From the NCBI GenBank assembly GCA_030374805.1, contig JARGSG010000200.1, forward strand, positions 806,001-870,000: a stretch of DNA of 64,000 nucleotides, in the 5' to 3' direction. The notes below the pieces were generated by a model, which ran no database searches, was not told the origin of the DNA, and saw only the letters and a list, made by a program, of their open reading frames with translations. The stretch comes from Gracilaria gracilis (lineage: Eukaryota > Rhodophyta > Florideophyceae > Gracilariales > Gracilariaceae). Positions 44,602-56,437 of the stretch are shown here, one piece after another (position 1 is the first letter of the stretch; every line of letters starts with the position of its first letter). Made by a program: the position numbers and the translations under genes.

Positions 44602-44806
44602 TCCACTTCATTCACTTTCCAGGACTTGGAGGGTTTACTGCCTCTTCTGAACTTTAATTACATTCGAAGTTGCGTAAAGTCTGCAATTGCAAGCAGACCA
44701 GTTCTGTCGTCAGAAAAGGCGTGCCCTATTCCAATTGCCAGGCGATCGAGGATTAGGGCGCCCCTGCGCGTGTTGCTTGCACAAAGGACAGTTGCTCGTC
44801 GTCTTC
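44599..44806 (-). repeat. YR element repeat B1
   Basis: Partner of B2, directly abutting A2. It follows the end of the recombinase gene. Confidence 0.8.
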
Positions 44807-44853
44807 CCACCCCAATATCTTGCGTAGGTAAGATACAGTTCTGGGACAAACGT

Positions 44854-45149
44854 TCATTTACCAAGGTAATCTTGAATATCTTTTAGAAGACGTTTGAATC
44901 GATCTTCATACAGCTGAACCCGCTTCTGAGTGATGGATGTAGTCTTAGTCCGAATTAATCTAGATCTTCCATAGCTAAGTTTTCTCTGCAATGATTCAAA
45001 ATACTTCCACCTTCCCGTTAGAGCTATTGTTTCTGCTAATCGACCTGCCATGTAATCGGAAAGTGCACCGCCAATCCTAGCGGAATGTGTGGTGAATCTG
45101 TCTGCATCCAGTCCAAAATACGAGGCTGCGGCTTTGAACAGGGTATTGT
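44854..45149 (-). other. YR element: tyrosine recombinase, C-terminal catalytic part
   Basis: Contains the H-S-A-R box, the L-T-G-R-W segment and a following tyrosine (KLSYGRSRL), the second half of the R-H-R-Y catalytic set. Tyrosine recombinases join the circular DNA copy to the target through a covalent tyrosine link. It is separated from its N-terminal part by Copia-B copy 2. Confidence 0.78.
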
Positions 45150-45412
45150 TGTTAGATTCTATGGGACACGCACGAAACACGTACAAGTCCCTACTCTGAC
45201 GTACAACTTTCTATCAATCTAATAGCTTAGTCATACGTCATCAGTATCCCAAAGGTCGCTGAGTATCCGTATATAAAAGCACATCGATTATCCCCGGAGC
45301 TCCCGAGAGAGAGCTCCGGTAGACCTCTGTGCCAACGTTTGTTGTTTGTGAACCATCCTCTCCCAACCGCGCACGTATGAACGTCCACTCTATGTCGGAT
45401 GCTCAAGCCAAA
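45150..45412 (+). repeat. Copia-B copy 2, 5' LTR
   Basis: 263 bp. Contains TATAAAAG near 45272 and a perfect 9-bp hairpin (CCGGAGCTC ... GAGCTCCGG) just after it, in what would be the transcript leader. The gag ATG at 45377 lies inside it. Confidence 0.9.
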
Positions 45413-46552
45413 GTTATGGGCCCAGGGAAGGATCTCTCTCCAAGCAACATCTTGGTACCACCGCGTCTACGACCCGACACTGACAAGTTGCTATGGCGCG
45501 AAGCTGTACACGAATGGGCAGAGACCCTTCCGGCTTGCGTTAAAGGCGGAGATTCACGCGCCAAAGAAGCAGCTGCCACGTTGGGAATGAGATTATACCG
45601 CTCCTTAAAGTTTTCTAAGAAGGAACTTGTGAAGAAAGCCGTCCGTACAGGCGAATTGGTATTGACACCTCTCTCGGAGGATACTACGATCAATCAGACT
45701 GAAGTTATAAGGAAGAATATCAACCTCGTAGCACATGATTCCACAGTGGATAGGCTCAGGAGAATCGTACGCCTATACAAAGAAGTGCCTTGCTGCAAGC
45801 GTAGAGCTGGGGAATCAATCTCCTCTTACATCGAACGATTCGCGGGTCCCGCTCTCTCTTATCTAAATCTCACGAAAGCAGAGCAGGACTCCAGAGACAG
45901 CCAGAACTTCGCGATTATACTCATCCTTAACGCCGCCCTGTCCTCACAAACTTTTACGAACATCATTACTAACTTGGTAGTGTCGGTAAAGAATAGGAGC
46001 TCACAAGATACGTCCGTCATCTCCATCTCGAGAGCGAGAATGGATAAGATTAAGGACGTCATGAAGCCAGCAAAGATAGGAGCTTTAAACGACTCCGATA
46101 AGACGTCATGTGCTGAATCAATCATCGCTGTAGAAGCTGCTATCTTGCAACACGAGAAGCTCTATAGCTGTGAGGAGCTGTGCTCATGGATCGGCCTACA
46201 AGATGCAATCTGTGCATTAGAGGAGGCGGGCTTAGAAGAAAAAGACCTTGAAGATATGCAGAAGGACCAATCCAAGCCCAAGGCATCTACAAAATCGTAC
46301 TTGAACTCTAATAAGAGCTTCAAGAAGAACCGTAAACGCAAGCGGGATTACGAAGGTAATAAGAGCACGCACGAAGTCAACAAGGAGTCGCAGGAATCAA
46401 GCGAAACACAACCTACAGAAGACAACTTCAGGAAATATGCGGGCTCGCCAAACGAAAAAGGCGATAACGGTGTGCAATTCAGGCGTAATCATGGTGACAA
46501 GGCACAGAATGACAACGCGCCGAGAGATAAGAAGAAGCAGTATTTTCGATAA
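45377..46552 (+). CDS. gag: Copia-B copy 2 gag
   Basis: About 390 residues. It starts MNVHSMSDAQAKVMGPG; the core has helices around GMRLYRSLKFSKKELVKKAV and RLRRIVRLYKEV, then a UBN2-like stretch (SISSYIERFAGPALSYLNL). A Lys/Asn/Gln-rich basic tail replaces a zinc knuckle; I see no CCHC motif. The first 12 codons are read from the LTR. Confidence 0.75.
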   Translation: MNVHSMSDAQAKVMGPGKDLSPSNILVPPRLRPDTDKLLWREAVHEWAETLPACVKGGDSRAKEAAATLGMRLYRSLKFSKKELVKKAVRTGELVLTPLSEDTTINQTEVIRKNINLVAHDSTVDRLRRIVRLYKEVPCCKRRAGESISSYIERFAGPALSYLNLTKAEQDSRDSQNFAIILILNAALSSQTFTNIITNLVVSVKNRSSQDTSVISISRARMDKIKDVMKPAKIGALNDSDKTSCAESIIAVEAAILQHEKLYSCEELCSWIGLQDAICALEEAGLEEKDLEDMQKDQSKPKASTKSYLNSNKSFKKNRKRKRDYEGNKSTHEVNKESQESSETQPTEDNFRKYAGSPNEKGDNGVQFRRNHGDKAQNDNAPRDKKKQYFR

Positions 46553-46559
46553 GGGATTC

Positions 46560-47690
46560 CGGTAAGCCCTATACAGACCCGAATCCCATACTAGACGAGG
46601 GTAGCCCAATATCCTCTGGGGGAATTACTGCGGCATTAATGCTCTGTGAGGCGCTTAACATGAAGTTCGAACCATATAAGCCGAGATCAACCTATCGCCG
46701 TGATTGGGGACACAACTGCGTGCATTCTAAGAAGATCAATTGTTCATGGACACTACCGATCCAAGATATGAACAATCAACTAATTGACCTGACTTTTGAT
46801 CTATTCGATGACGAATCTCCGCTAACCATCGGTCTGGACGTGAAGCGATTCAGCGTGACAGATTTTTCTAAAGATTCCGCGACAATCACGATCAAAAGGC
46901 CGATGGATAAAGGACCGCGTACGCTTGCACTCTATATCGCATCCAACTCGATATATGACGCGAGGGCTCACGTCTTAATCACACCAACTATGAAGAATCT
47001 CCTTTCAACGAACGTTGAGAATACGAGGCCAAGCACACTTGTCAAGAGATTCCACAGGCTTACTCATGCACATCCCGAAGAGATTGTCGCAATCTGCGAG
47101 GGAGCTGGTAAAGATCCTGAGGAAATAAGACAGGAAGCACGTTGGGTATCTCGGAATTGTGTCATATATGCCGAATCTGGCATACCGCTACCATCAAAGA
47201 AGATCTCCATCACACATGTTAATGAAGCGTTTAACGTGGAAGTACAGGTTGACTATATGTTCTGCACTATACGGAATACAAAGCACTTAGTCTTATATAT
47301 TGTGGATTGTGGAACAGGGTACTCCGAGACAGTCATTGTAGATAATCGAGAAGCTCGTACAGCGATCTCCTTACTGGAAACGGAATGGCTAAACCGACAC
47401 GGATCTCCAAAGGCTATGTCAGCAGACGACGAATACAATTGTTGTGAAGTGAGAAGGTTCCTATCTGGTCGCGAAATCACTTTCAAAGCTCGACCCGTTA
47501 GGCGACACAATAAGACCGGCGTCGTGGAAAGGAAGAACGGAGTGATAAAACGCATACTCGAACGGGTGGAAAAAGAAAAGACAATCGGTACAGATAAAAC
47601 CATACTGTCTCGAGCCACGTTCCTCTCAAATTGCTTCAGCGGTTCAAAGGTCCTGAGCTCTTTCGAGCTAGCGAAGGGCTAAGCTCCATC
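46560..47690 (+). other. Copia-B copy 2 protease and integrase
   Basis: A protease-like start (LDEGSPISSGG) precedes a gag-pre-integrase finger (KRFHRLTHAHPEE...) and an integrase core with D (VQVDYMF), D (SADDEYN) and E (GVVERKNG). In copia elements this lies before reverse transcriptase. Confidence 0.8.
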
Positions 47691-48023
47691 CATTCTAGGA
47701 GCACCGACGCGCCTCGTGACCAATGAATTGATGGAAGCATATAAGGAACAGTCGGCGACGAGAGCGTTACAGCGAGCTATGAAGGGTCGTGACCATTTGG
47801 ATCTCTCAGAATCGTCTATAAAACCCGGCGACGAAGTTTTGTTCTACTTCAAAACGACGGCGAACAACGTGCCAGACGAATTGCGCAGTGCAATCGTGGT
47901 GAAGGCACACAAGCATTTCGTTGAAGTGAGGAGAACGCCTAAAAGTCAGATTTCTAGGATCGCATACGAGGACATCCGGCTACGTCCCAACACAGATCTG
48001 GCTCAAGAGCTTTACGAGGCCTC

Positions 48024-49780
48024 ATGGAAGATTATATCGACCTCACCTTAACACCTGACTCGGAGAGTGAGGATGAACAGGTTGTGCAGAGCGCAGCTTC
48101 TCTTATGACGTCAGTTATCACGAACAGAGATCGCGTGTTTAAAGACATGAAAAGCTACACGGACAAGCTGATCAAGGACCCAGAGATGAGCGAGCGACAC
48201 AACCTGAAATCAGGGGAGCAAGAGGTCCTTAAGAACATGCAAGATGTGTTAGGTTCTCGCCAGGTCTCAGCATGGGAAGTGCAATTCGCACCACCGTGTA
48301 TCCTCCAGAGAGCCGTGGATAAAGAGCATGACGATAACTGGATAAATGCCTACGAAGAGATCGACGAAAAGGACGTGCCGCGCGATGCAAACGTCATATC
48401 GTCACGTACCGTCTACAAGGTAAAGAAGGACGAAGAAGGTCATCGTAAGCTGAAAGCCCGTCTTGTCACCCACGGGAACCGAGACGACTTCAAAGACGAT
48501 ATAAGAAAAGACTGCTCCAACGCCGATATGATTATCGTCAGGTTACTAATCAGCGTCGCCCTGTGCCTCGGATTCAGCTTCGCTGTAGCCGATATCAACG
48601 GAGCTTTTCTTCAAAGCGGCCCAATCACAAGGGAGATATTCGTTAGACCGGCACGCGAGTTCAAAGAGAAGCATGGGGTGTTATGGAAACTTACGAAGTT
48701 GCCGTACGGAATCGTCGAGGCAGGCCGACAGTGGGCCAAACGCATCGAGTCATGGATGCTCGGTAAACAGGGACTATCCAGGGTATACGGAGTAAACCAA
48801 CTCTTCGTCAAGCGCAACCACGGTGACGACATTTTACTGGTAATCGCCAAGATTGTTGACGACCTGTTAGTCTCCGGAACGCAGGCTAGCATTGCCGAAT
48901 TCATGCGCGAATTGCAGGACGAATTCGAAGTGGGAAAATTTCGCTTCGGGAAGAAGCTATCATTCGCCGGCTGTGACATTATTGAAGACGAGGAAATGAA
49001 CATCACGCTCTCTATGACGGCATACATGCAACGCCTATGGCCCATTGAGATCCCGCGTACACGACGTAGGAAAAGAGAAGACCGAGCTACCAAATAAGAA
49101 ATGAAAGCATACCGATAACTCGCAGGTACACTAATGTATCTGGGATCCGCCGTACTTCCCCAAGCCTCGTACGTTACATCCCGTATGCAACAGGAGCTCG
49201 GAAACCTCAGAGTTAAACATCTGGTGGGCGCTAACGCGATGACACAGGAGATATGCCAGCTGAGCCCGACAATCAAGTACATCAGGCCTATGGGAGTCAC
49301 TTTCGCGCGACTAATGAGCATGTCGGATGCATCACACGCGAGCAATGATAACACCTACGGACAAACTGGCGTCATCACCGGACTGAAGTTCATAGCTGCT
49401 CTGAACGAAGAAGCAGTATTTCATCCAATTTACTGGACTAGTACCAAACAAAGACGGGTGAAATATTCATCATTCGGAGCAGAGATTCTCGCTTGCCCGG
49501 AGGCGGAGGATAGAGGTTATAATATGAAGGAGACCATCTCCGACATTTTTCCAGACATCGGCATAGGTCATCAGATCCTTGTTGATTCGAAGGCGTTATT
49601 TGACACTATCACCACGCTACGTGAATGCCGAGAGTTCAGGCTGAGGGAAACCGTAACCATGATAAGGGATGCATTTGAATCGGGAGAACTAGACCAGATA
49701 CCATGGATTCCGGGCACTAGCAACATGGCCGAGGCGTTACCGAAACGCAGCGCAAATCACTCCCTCCGGATGAATTAAAT
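48024..49780 (+). other. Copia-B copy 2 reverse transcriptase and RNase H
   Basis: RT motifs KARLVTHGNR, VADINGAFLQSGP, TKLPYGIVEAGRQW and the catalytic K-I-V-D-D-L-L-V near 48850. RNase H with MSDASHASND near 49320, SFGAEILACPEAED and a VDSKALFDTI segment. Confidence 0.85.
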
Positions 49781-49887
49781 GTTGGGAAAAGGCATATAGA
49801 GCATTGACGTATCCCACGGTACGAGTCAAGATCATGACTCCTAGCAATGAAATTTGATGTTGTAGGATACTTGCGCGACGGGGGATG

Positions 49888-50150
49888 TGTTAGATTCTAT
49901 GGGAAACGCACGAAACACGTACAAGTCCCTACTCTGACGTACAACTTTCTATCAATCTAATAGCTTAGTCATACGTCATCAGTATCCCAAAGGTCGCTGA
50001 GTATCCGTATATTAAGGCACATCGATTATCCCCGGAGCTCCCGAGAGAGAGCTCCGGTAGACCTCTGTGCCAACGTTTGTTGTTTGTGAACCATCCTCTC
50101 CCAACCGCGCACGTATGAACGCCCACTCTATGTCGGATGCTCAAGCCAAA
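49888..50150 (+). repeat. Copia-B copy 2, 3' LTR
   Basis: 263 bp, preceded by a short purine tract (GCGACGGGGGA) and followed by the ATTGT target duplication. Confidence 0.9.
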
Positions 50151-50155
50151 ATTGT

Positions 50156-50850
50156 ACGTAGAGTATAACATATCAAACCACTTGGTTCCGGGTAGTAAAG
50201 GGATTATCTTCACATATGCGCGTAGGAAGATGATTAAGGCGTCATCAAGAACTAGGGTAAATTGAGTTGGTCCCGTCTTAGCGTGTTCAATGTTAACGCA
50301 GCCTGTGCCACGACCACCATGTTGTAATCGGACATCTTCTGGAAAGGATATGTCCTGTAAGCGTAGATAAATCACCTCAGAAGCCCGCATATAAGTTGCC
50401 CACTGCACGTAGAGAGCCACGGCTGCTGAAGAGTGGCCTCGTTCGAAAAAGAATGAAGAGAAGACCAACATAAGCGTTCTTGTCAAGAGAAGCGCTGGCT
50501 GAGGAGGCTTCAGTGCAGACCATCCGGAAGTGCCTGACGAGATAAACCAAAACTCATTCGGAGTGAGGGCCTGGCTATACAGAGGTACGCAATAATGTAG
50601 CTCATTCCCTGGCTATTTGTGGCGGCTGAACTATTCTGGTATGAATTCTCAATATAGTCCGCCGAGGCTTCATCCAATTCCTCTGCGTTAGCTGGAGTGC
50701 GTAGAATGGTGCTGCTAAAGGGCTTATAAGCCAAAAAATACGCGGTTCTGGTCTTTTCGGAAAGAGTGGTGGCAATGAGAGGTTGGTGAGCAAAGACCTT
50801 GCAATCTGGTAGTGAAAACCTTCTGGGGTTGGATACAGTGCTCAACGACC
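50156..50850 (-). other. YR element: tyrosine recombinase, N-terminal part
   Basis: An N-terminal SAM-like part (EKTRTAYFLAYKPF) and the first catalytic Arg (YMRASEVIYLRLQDI) with the following beta strands (GCVNIEHAKTG). Cut from its C-terminal part by Copia-B copy 2. Residues of several phases; part of a broken element. Confidence 0.72.
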
Positions 50851-51339
50851 TCTTCGTGTTCCCCTTGAAAGATCGAGATCGATTTTTCAGAGATTCTTTC
50901 CATTGGACCTCAAATCATTGGTCTAGAACACGGAGAGCGGTTCCAACCTTCATCTCGCGCTTACGGTGCTTGAAAGCCATGGACGGACGGCGTCCAGAAG
51001 CGCAAGCGTGTCTGTGACTCATAGATGCCCCACCAACGGTGTTAAATATGAGGGACCGTCGGCAGGGTTTTGTTCAATAGGTACGTGCACGAAAACAACT
51101 TCAGGTCGTTTGCAAGACACAAATACGCGTATTTCCTACACGACAAACCCAACGAATCAGTATATGAACGACCCTTGTAAAAGGTACCGATGGTTACCAT
51201 TAAATCAGAAAGCATAACTATTCGACGTCATGTAACTTCGAAAGAGGTCGCCCAGACGACACCCGCAATTGTGGTGTGGGCCTCTAAGGCATTGATGTGT
51301 TGAGGTCTACTCCATTTATGGACAAACGCAGTTTTCCAA

Positions 51340-52076
51340 TCATGACTTTTGACGAACTGGGACATGTAACCACGACTTTGCGCTTCCGAAGCGGTCAAAT
51401 GTGCTGCAAAACCCAGGAGGCCTGGTGTGGTAAACCTGAGTGTAAGCGACGGCCCCAGCTTCCTCGGATGCGTCGAAAGAAACGACGGTTGTCCAGAAAT
51501 CTCGGTTGAGTCTAATGTGCGAAAGAGGTATCAAAGTGGCTGAAATGGTGAGCTCTCTCTGCCCTGATGCTGCCAGGGACTTACTTCGTTCAAAGTGAGT
51601 CTCGAGATATTGATACAGTCGATATAGAATAGATAATAAAGGCCTGCACCCCAACAAAATCCAGAACAGTTTTCCAACGGTGGATCTTATGACAGCTCCT
51701 GAGGCTGCAGCTTCCGTTGCGGCAAGCACGGACCTGATGGCAGATTCAATCTTCCCTGGTTTAGGTCGTATTACGCCGTGCTTAAGGTACAATATCCATC
51801 CAATAAAGGGCATTCGGTCCGTCTCGACGTTTCCAATGGGGAACAACTTCTCTCTCCTCACCGGTAGAAATTCTGCGATATTTCTTCCTCCACAAAAAAC
51901 TGCAGTCGGGTGAAATCTTCCTTCTTCCAGTTCAGAAACGAAAATTTTAGACGATCGATAACGTGCAAAACAAGTGCTCGATTTCCGGAGAGTTGAATTA
52001 TTTCTTTGAGGTGATGCATTACAAATTATTCGGACTCAATACGGGCTGCTGCAAACTTTGACGAGTAGTGCAAAAT
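51340..52076 (-). other. YR element: end of reverse transcriptase and RNase H
   Basis: FIGWILYLKHGVIRPKPGKI and GKLFWILLGCRPLLS resemble the RT-to-RNase H connection of DIRS/PAT-type elements; WTTVVSFDASEEAGA is the first RNase H strand with its Asp. Ends where Ty3-B begins at 52077. Confidence 0.65.
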
Positions 52077-52590
52077 TGTTAAAACACTGGTTCGATGGTT
52101 GAAAACGTAAACGATCGTGACCAGCCGAGGCAAAGTCGGTGGATCGACCAGAGTTTTTATGGAGAATCAAACCTTCGAAACAAAGTCTATTAGCGACAGT
52201 ATTCTAAGAAACCAATCACATTGGGCCATATGCGAACAATGTGTCTAGTGTAGAAACTATTGTTGAAGTTGACGTGGAATGGGGGCTTCCAGAAACTTCT
52301 AGAATGTTCAGATGTGTACAACGATGTAATGCTTACAGCTTCTCCAAATATGTTGACAGTGCCTATGTGACGTCATCAACGCCAACATTGATGGTAGTGA
52401 CGACACAGATATCTTCTTTGAAGCCTTTAAATGTCATAAGGTGTCACAAATGAGCTTGAAGGTCAAATGGGTATTAAATCGGGGCGCAAGGCTGCGATTA
52501 GTCCATTAAACGCATTTAATATGAATTTCTAAAAGCAATAAAAAGCATAAAATAGTGAAGGAAGAAATAGAAATCGATGAAATCCTAACA
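52077..52590 (-). repeat. Ty3-B 3' LTR
   Basis: 514 bp; on the forward strand it starts TGTTA and ends TAACA. Adjacent purine tract (AATGGGGGAAGTGA on the reverse strand) at 52591-52604. Confidence 0.9.
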
Positions 52591-52625
52591 TCACTTCCCC
52601 CATTAAGGAGAGTCGTCCCGACTCG

Positions 52626-53027
52626 TTAGTGCTGCAAGTTTCCATTCGGAACAGGGTGAAGTTCAAATAATCCGGAAGGGTTGGGGCATACAACCATATC
52701 GGAACGGGGTTCAAAATCCAGAGAAGGGTCACCAACATCACGTACTTGTTCGATCTGAAGAATCGCACCTTCGATGTCATCTAGTAACGTATCCGCAGGA
52801 TATGGGTTCAGATGACTGTACTGCGAATGGAGGTAAGAGAATAGGAAAAGTATGAATCGCTCATGTTCGAGAGTTCCATCCTTGTAGACTTTGAACAACT
52901 TATTCAACAGATTAGCATTTTCCACGGTAAAAAATGGTCTACGAAGTTGTAGAAAAGCAAAACAAATATGGCAAGATCCCCATGCTAGTCTCAGCTTTTC
53001 AGCAAGGTTGTCAGTAATTTCTTCCAA
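52626..53027 (-). other. Ty3-B extra frame after pol, unknown
   Basis: A 133-codon frame (MEEITDNLAEKLRLAW...) between chromodomain and 3' LTR, with a helical, Leu/Phe-rich first half. No family recognised. Extra 3' frames occur in some Ty3/gypsy lineages, but this may be chance or a relic. Confidence 0.35.
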
Positions 53028-53178
53028 CTAGGTTAGAATTCGGCGACCGCAAAGAACTCTTCGGCTATAGAATCGGCCAGCGTCGTCGAATTGAAGGTTG
53101 TTAACGGGATAGTTCTCGTTGTTGTTCTACATGACTAACTCGGCTGGTTCGTACTGGTTGGGATGGAACTCACGACCT

Positions 53179-53622
53179 TCAGCGGTGGTTGAATCTTTTA
53201 TACTGTTTCAATAGGTCCCGAAAATGTTCTAGTTCTGATTCGGGGAGCCACATGTTCTCATGATTTGGATAACCAATCCATTTGATAATATACTCTGACT
53301 TGCTTTCTCGTTTTCGATGATTCAAGATTGCTTCCTCTCCATATTCGTCAAATCCATCAGAGAGTTTTATGGCTGTAGGCTTGGGATGATCTTTTCTCAA
53401 CGAATTGTCCTGATGGTGTTTTCTCAACAACTGACGATGAAACCCGTCATGTCTTCTTTTCTGCTTCATGATAGGCCCAGTATCAATTCGGAAGGTAACT
53501 AGGCTTACTTGTTCAATGATTTTTAATGGGCAACAGTATTTGATTCCCAACTTGTTCTGTGGACCTGTTTCGTCGAGATTAAGATTCTTAGTTGACAGCA
53601 TGACTTTTTCTCCGACCTTCAA
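53179..53622 (-). other. Ty3-B integrase end and chromodomain
   Basis: GPQNKLGIKYCCPLKIIE resembles the GPY/F module of the integrase C-terminus; EEAILNHRKRESKSEYIIKW...WLPESEL is a chromodomain with its aromatic residues. Confidence 0.82.
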
Positions 53623-53795
53623 GTCGCATGAAATTCGTTTTTGATAGTAATATCGTTCTGAATACTCATTAGATTTGCTGATTTGGCGTCTGGAAAGTTT
53701 ACAAGCGTCAGAAATAGTTGTCAGAAAGTCCGCTGCGGCTTGAATTTGGGTAATGATTGTATCGACGGGAATAGTTCTGGGTTCTTCTTCATATG

Positions 53796-54345
53796 TTAGG
53801 AGAATGGCGTGAATGATGTTGCCGCGTTCATGGAAGAGTTGTACGCAACTTCGAATTGAACCAGATGTTCATCCCAGTTATTCTGTCTGTGGTTGACAAA
53901 ACACCTAATCATTTCCTCGATCTTTTTGTTGACAACTTCTGTTTGTCCATCGGTTTGGGGATGATGTGCTGATGATGACCAACGCTTTGTTACAAGTAAT
54001 CGGAAGATTTCCTTCCATAACGTGCTCATAAAGATTGAGTCTCTATCGGAAACTATAGTGTCTGACAGTCTGTGACGACGGTAAACGTTATCTAAGTAGA
54101 GCCTAGCTGTTTCAACAGCTGTTACATTTTGAGTTGCAGGAAACGTATCTGTTTCGAGAGATGGTGTACAACGACGTAAATGGCACTGTGTCCGGACTTA
54201 GTCTTAGGTAAAGGTGTAATAAAATCCATAGTGATATGAGACCACTTTTTTTACAGGGGGTTCAAGGTGTTGAAGTTGTCTTTGTGTTTCTTGGTAGCTG
54301 GTTTCGTTTTCTGACACCTTTGACAGGTCTGGGTATCTTTCGAGA
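53796..54345 (-). other. Ty3-B integrase core remnant
   Basis: SSSAHHPQTDGQTEVVNKKIEE holds the final Glu of the D,D,E triad with the usual HPQTDGQTE context. Earlier core pieces lie upstream in other phases. Confidence 0.75.
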
Positions 54346-55840
54346 CATCATTTCTTAATGCTTTCGAGTAGTAATGTTTCCAAAGTCTTCGCAAGGTTGT
54401 TTTGAATCCCATATGCCCTGAAGAAGGAATTTCGTGGTTTCAAATAGAATCTCCCTTCGATATCGCCACTCGGTACATAAAGCTTATTATTGCGATATAG
54501 AAGTTTTCCTTTCCTAGTGAATGGGAGTGCCGGATTACTGTAGACCGATGAGAAATCTTTGTCTTTTTTGTACCTGCTATTGAATGCGCGTATCTCTTTT
54601 GGATATTTCACTGATTCAGAATGTAGAATTCGTGGGCTTGTATTCCGTATTGATTCTTCAAGTAAGGAGATATTACTAGCTCGCTTATCTTCTGCATGTC
54701 TCGGATACCTGGAGAGTGCATCTGCAACAACATTTAATTTTCCTTTGATTGGTTCGAATTTGAAGTCAAAATCTTCAAGTCTTTCAAGCCAGCTCACTTG
54801 ACCTTGTGAAAGGTTCGGTTGAGTTTCAAGATATTTCAAGGGAAATTGATCCGTACGAACGGTGAGCTTCTGAACGTGGAAGTAAACTCTCCATACTCTG
54901 AGTGCGTCGATTACTCCCAGCAATTCCCGCTCGTGGGCAGCATAGCCTTGCTCCGCAGAGTGGAGTGTTCGGAAGTGATATGCGACAGGTCGTGTGGTAG
55001 ATCCTTCTACGTGTTCCAATAAAGCTCCCAATGAATATTGAGATGCATCCGTTGTCACTATTATAGGTTTGTTTGGATCAAAATGACGAAGTACAGGGGT
55101 ACGCGAGACTGCATCCTTGAGGGCTTGAAATGCATAATTTTGTTCCTTCTCCCATTGAAATGGGTTCTTACCACAAAGAATAGTAAGCGGTTTTGGTATT
55201 TGGGAACAATTCGTAATGAATCTTCGGTAGTACTTCACCAGTCCAAGAAAGGCTTGTACATCGGTCTTGTTTTGTGGTGTCTCCCAATTTGGTATGTCTT
55301 TCACTTTCTGTTCTTCAACTGGTACTCCTTCATTGATAACAATATGGTCAAGAAATTCGCCTCTGCTTCGTAGGACTCGCACTTCGAAAGCGTCCCATAA
55401 AGATTGTGCGACCGAATCTTGTCAAAGACAAGTCTGATATGATTTATATGCTAGTCTACATTTTTGCTGTAGATGAGTATGTCGACCAGATACACCAGAA
55501 CGAATTTGTCCAGGTGTTCTTTGAGAACATCGCGCATGAGATTCATAAAGCAGGCTGGGGCATTTTTTAGGCCAAATGGTAATACGAGGAACTCATAATG
55601 TCCATATCTTGTCCTGGACGATGTTAATGGAATGAAAGTCTCGGAGAGTCGAATTGGGTGACATCCCCATCTGCGATCTATTTTTGGAAATACTTTAGAA
55701 CTGCAAAGTTGGTCGAATATATCGTCAATTCTCGGAATGTGATAATTGTCCTTGACCGTGAGTCTGTTTAGTGCACGGTGATCAATACAAAAGCGTAAAC
55801 TTCCATCTTTTTTTTGCTGCAAACAGAACTGGGGCACCCC
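54346..55840 (-). other. Ty3-B reverse transcriptase and RNase H
   Basis: RT pieces include LRFCIDHRALNRLT, LPFGLKNAPACF and V-Y-L-V-D-I-L-I-Y in the catalytic position; then ALLEHVEG and the RNase H Asp motif TTDASQYSLGALL, AHERELLGVIDALR and TDQFPLKYL. This is the normal Ty3 order. Confidence 0.85.
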
Positions 55841-56437
55841 ATGGCCTTGTACTGGGGCGGATTACTCTTTGTTCAATAATCATTTTTTTCCGACATATGG
55901 TAAACTCCTTTCTTCTGTGGAGTTGCATCTGGGGTGAGTTCGATGTAAAAATCTTGGTTTCTGTGAGAGGGGTAGTGCTCTTGGTAAATTCTCGGGGAAG
56001 AGGTCCTTATAATCTTGTAGTAATCGATTTTTCCGAGAGTCTTCAATTGGTTCTTGGTTTTCTTTCCTCGATGGTCGGAGTGCGACGGCAAGCACAGGTA
56101 GTTTTCTTCGAACTGATTTCTTAATACTATTCACGGATATTAGTTTCTCAGTTCGCTTCATGTTTGCCATTACGAAAACGGTTTCCGAGTTGTGAATAAA
56201 AAATATTACATTGGTTCTGTGGTTCATAATTGGATTGTATTTGGGCAGCCAGTCTTTTCTTAATATGACGTTATATCCATATAATGTGCATATTGCAAAG
56301 CGTCGTTTCTCGCGAAAGTTTCCCAGGTTGATATCTACTCCTTCTTCTTTGGTTTCGTGGAGAACAGTAATGGAATCGTTCGTCATTTCGGCTTCATAAG
56401 TCGTAGAAATGGTTGGTATTCTCATATTCTTGCATAG

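Larger units (their letters stand above)
45150..50150 (+). mobile_element. Copia-B copy 2: full-length Ty1/copia element inside the YR recombinase gene
   Basis: 5.0 kb with two 263-bp LTRs (four differences by hand, about 1.5%) and a target duplication ATTGT (45145-45149 and 50151-50155). Parts: gag, a protease-like stretch (LDEGSPISSGG), integrase, reverse transcriptase and RNase H. Structurally complete and recent. The coding part shows a small number of breaks. The LTRs start TGTTAG but end CCAAA rather than CA, and the gag frame begins inside the 5' LTR. Confidence 0.9.
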
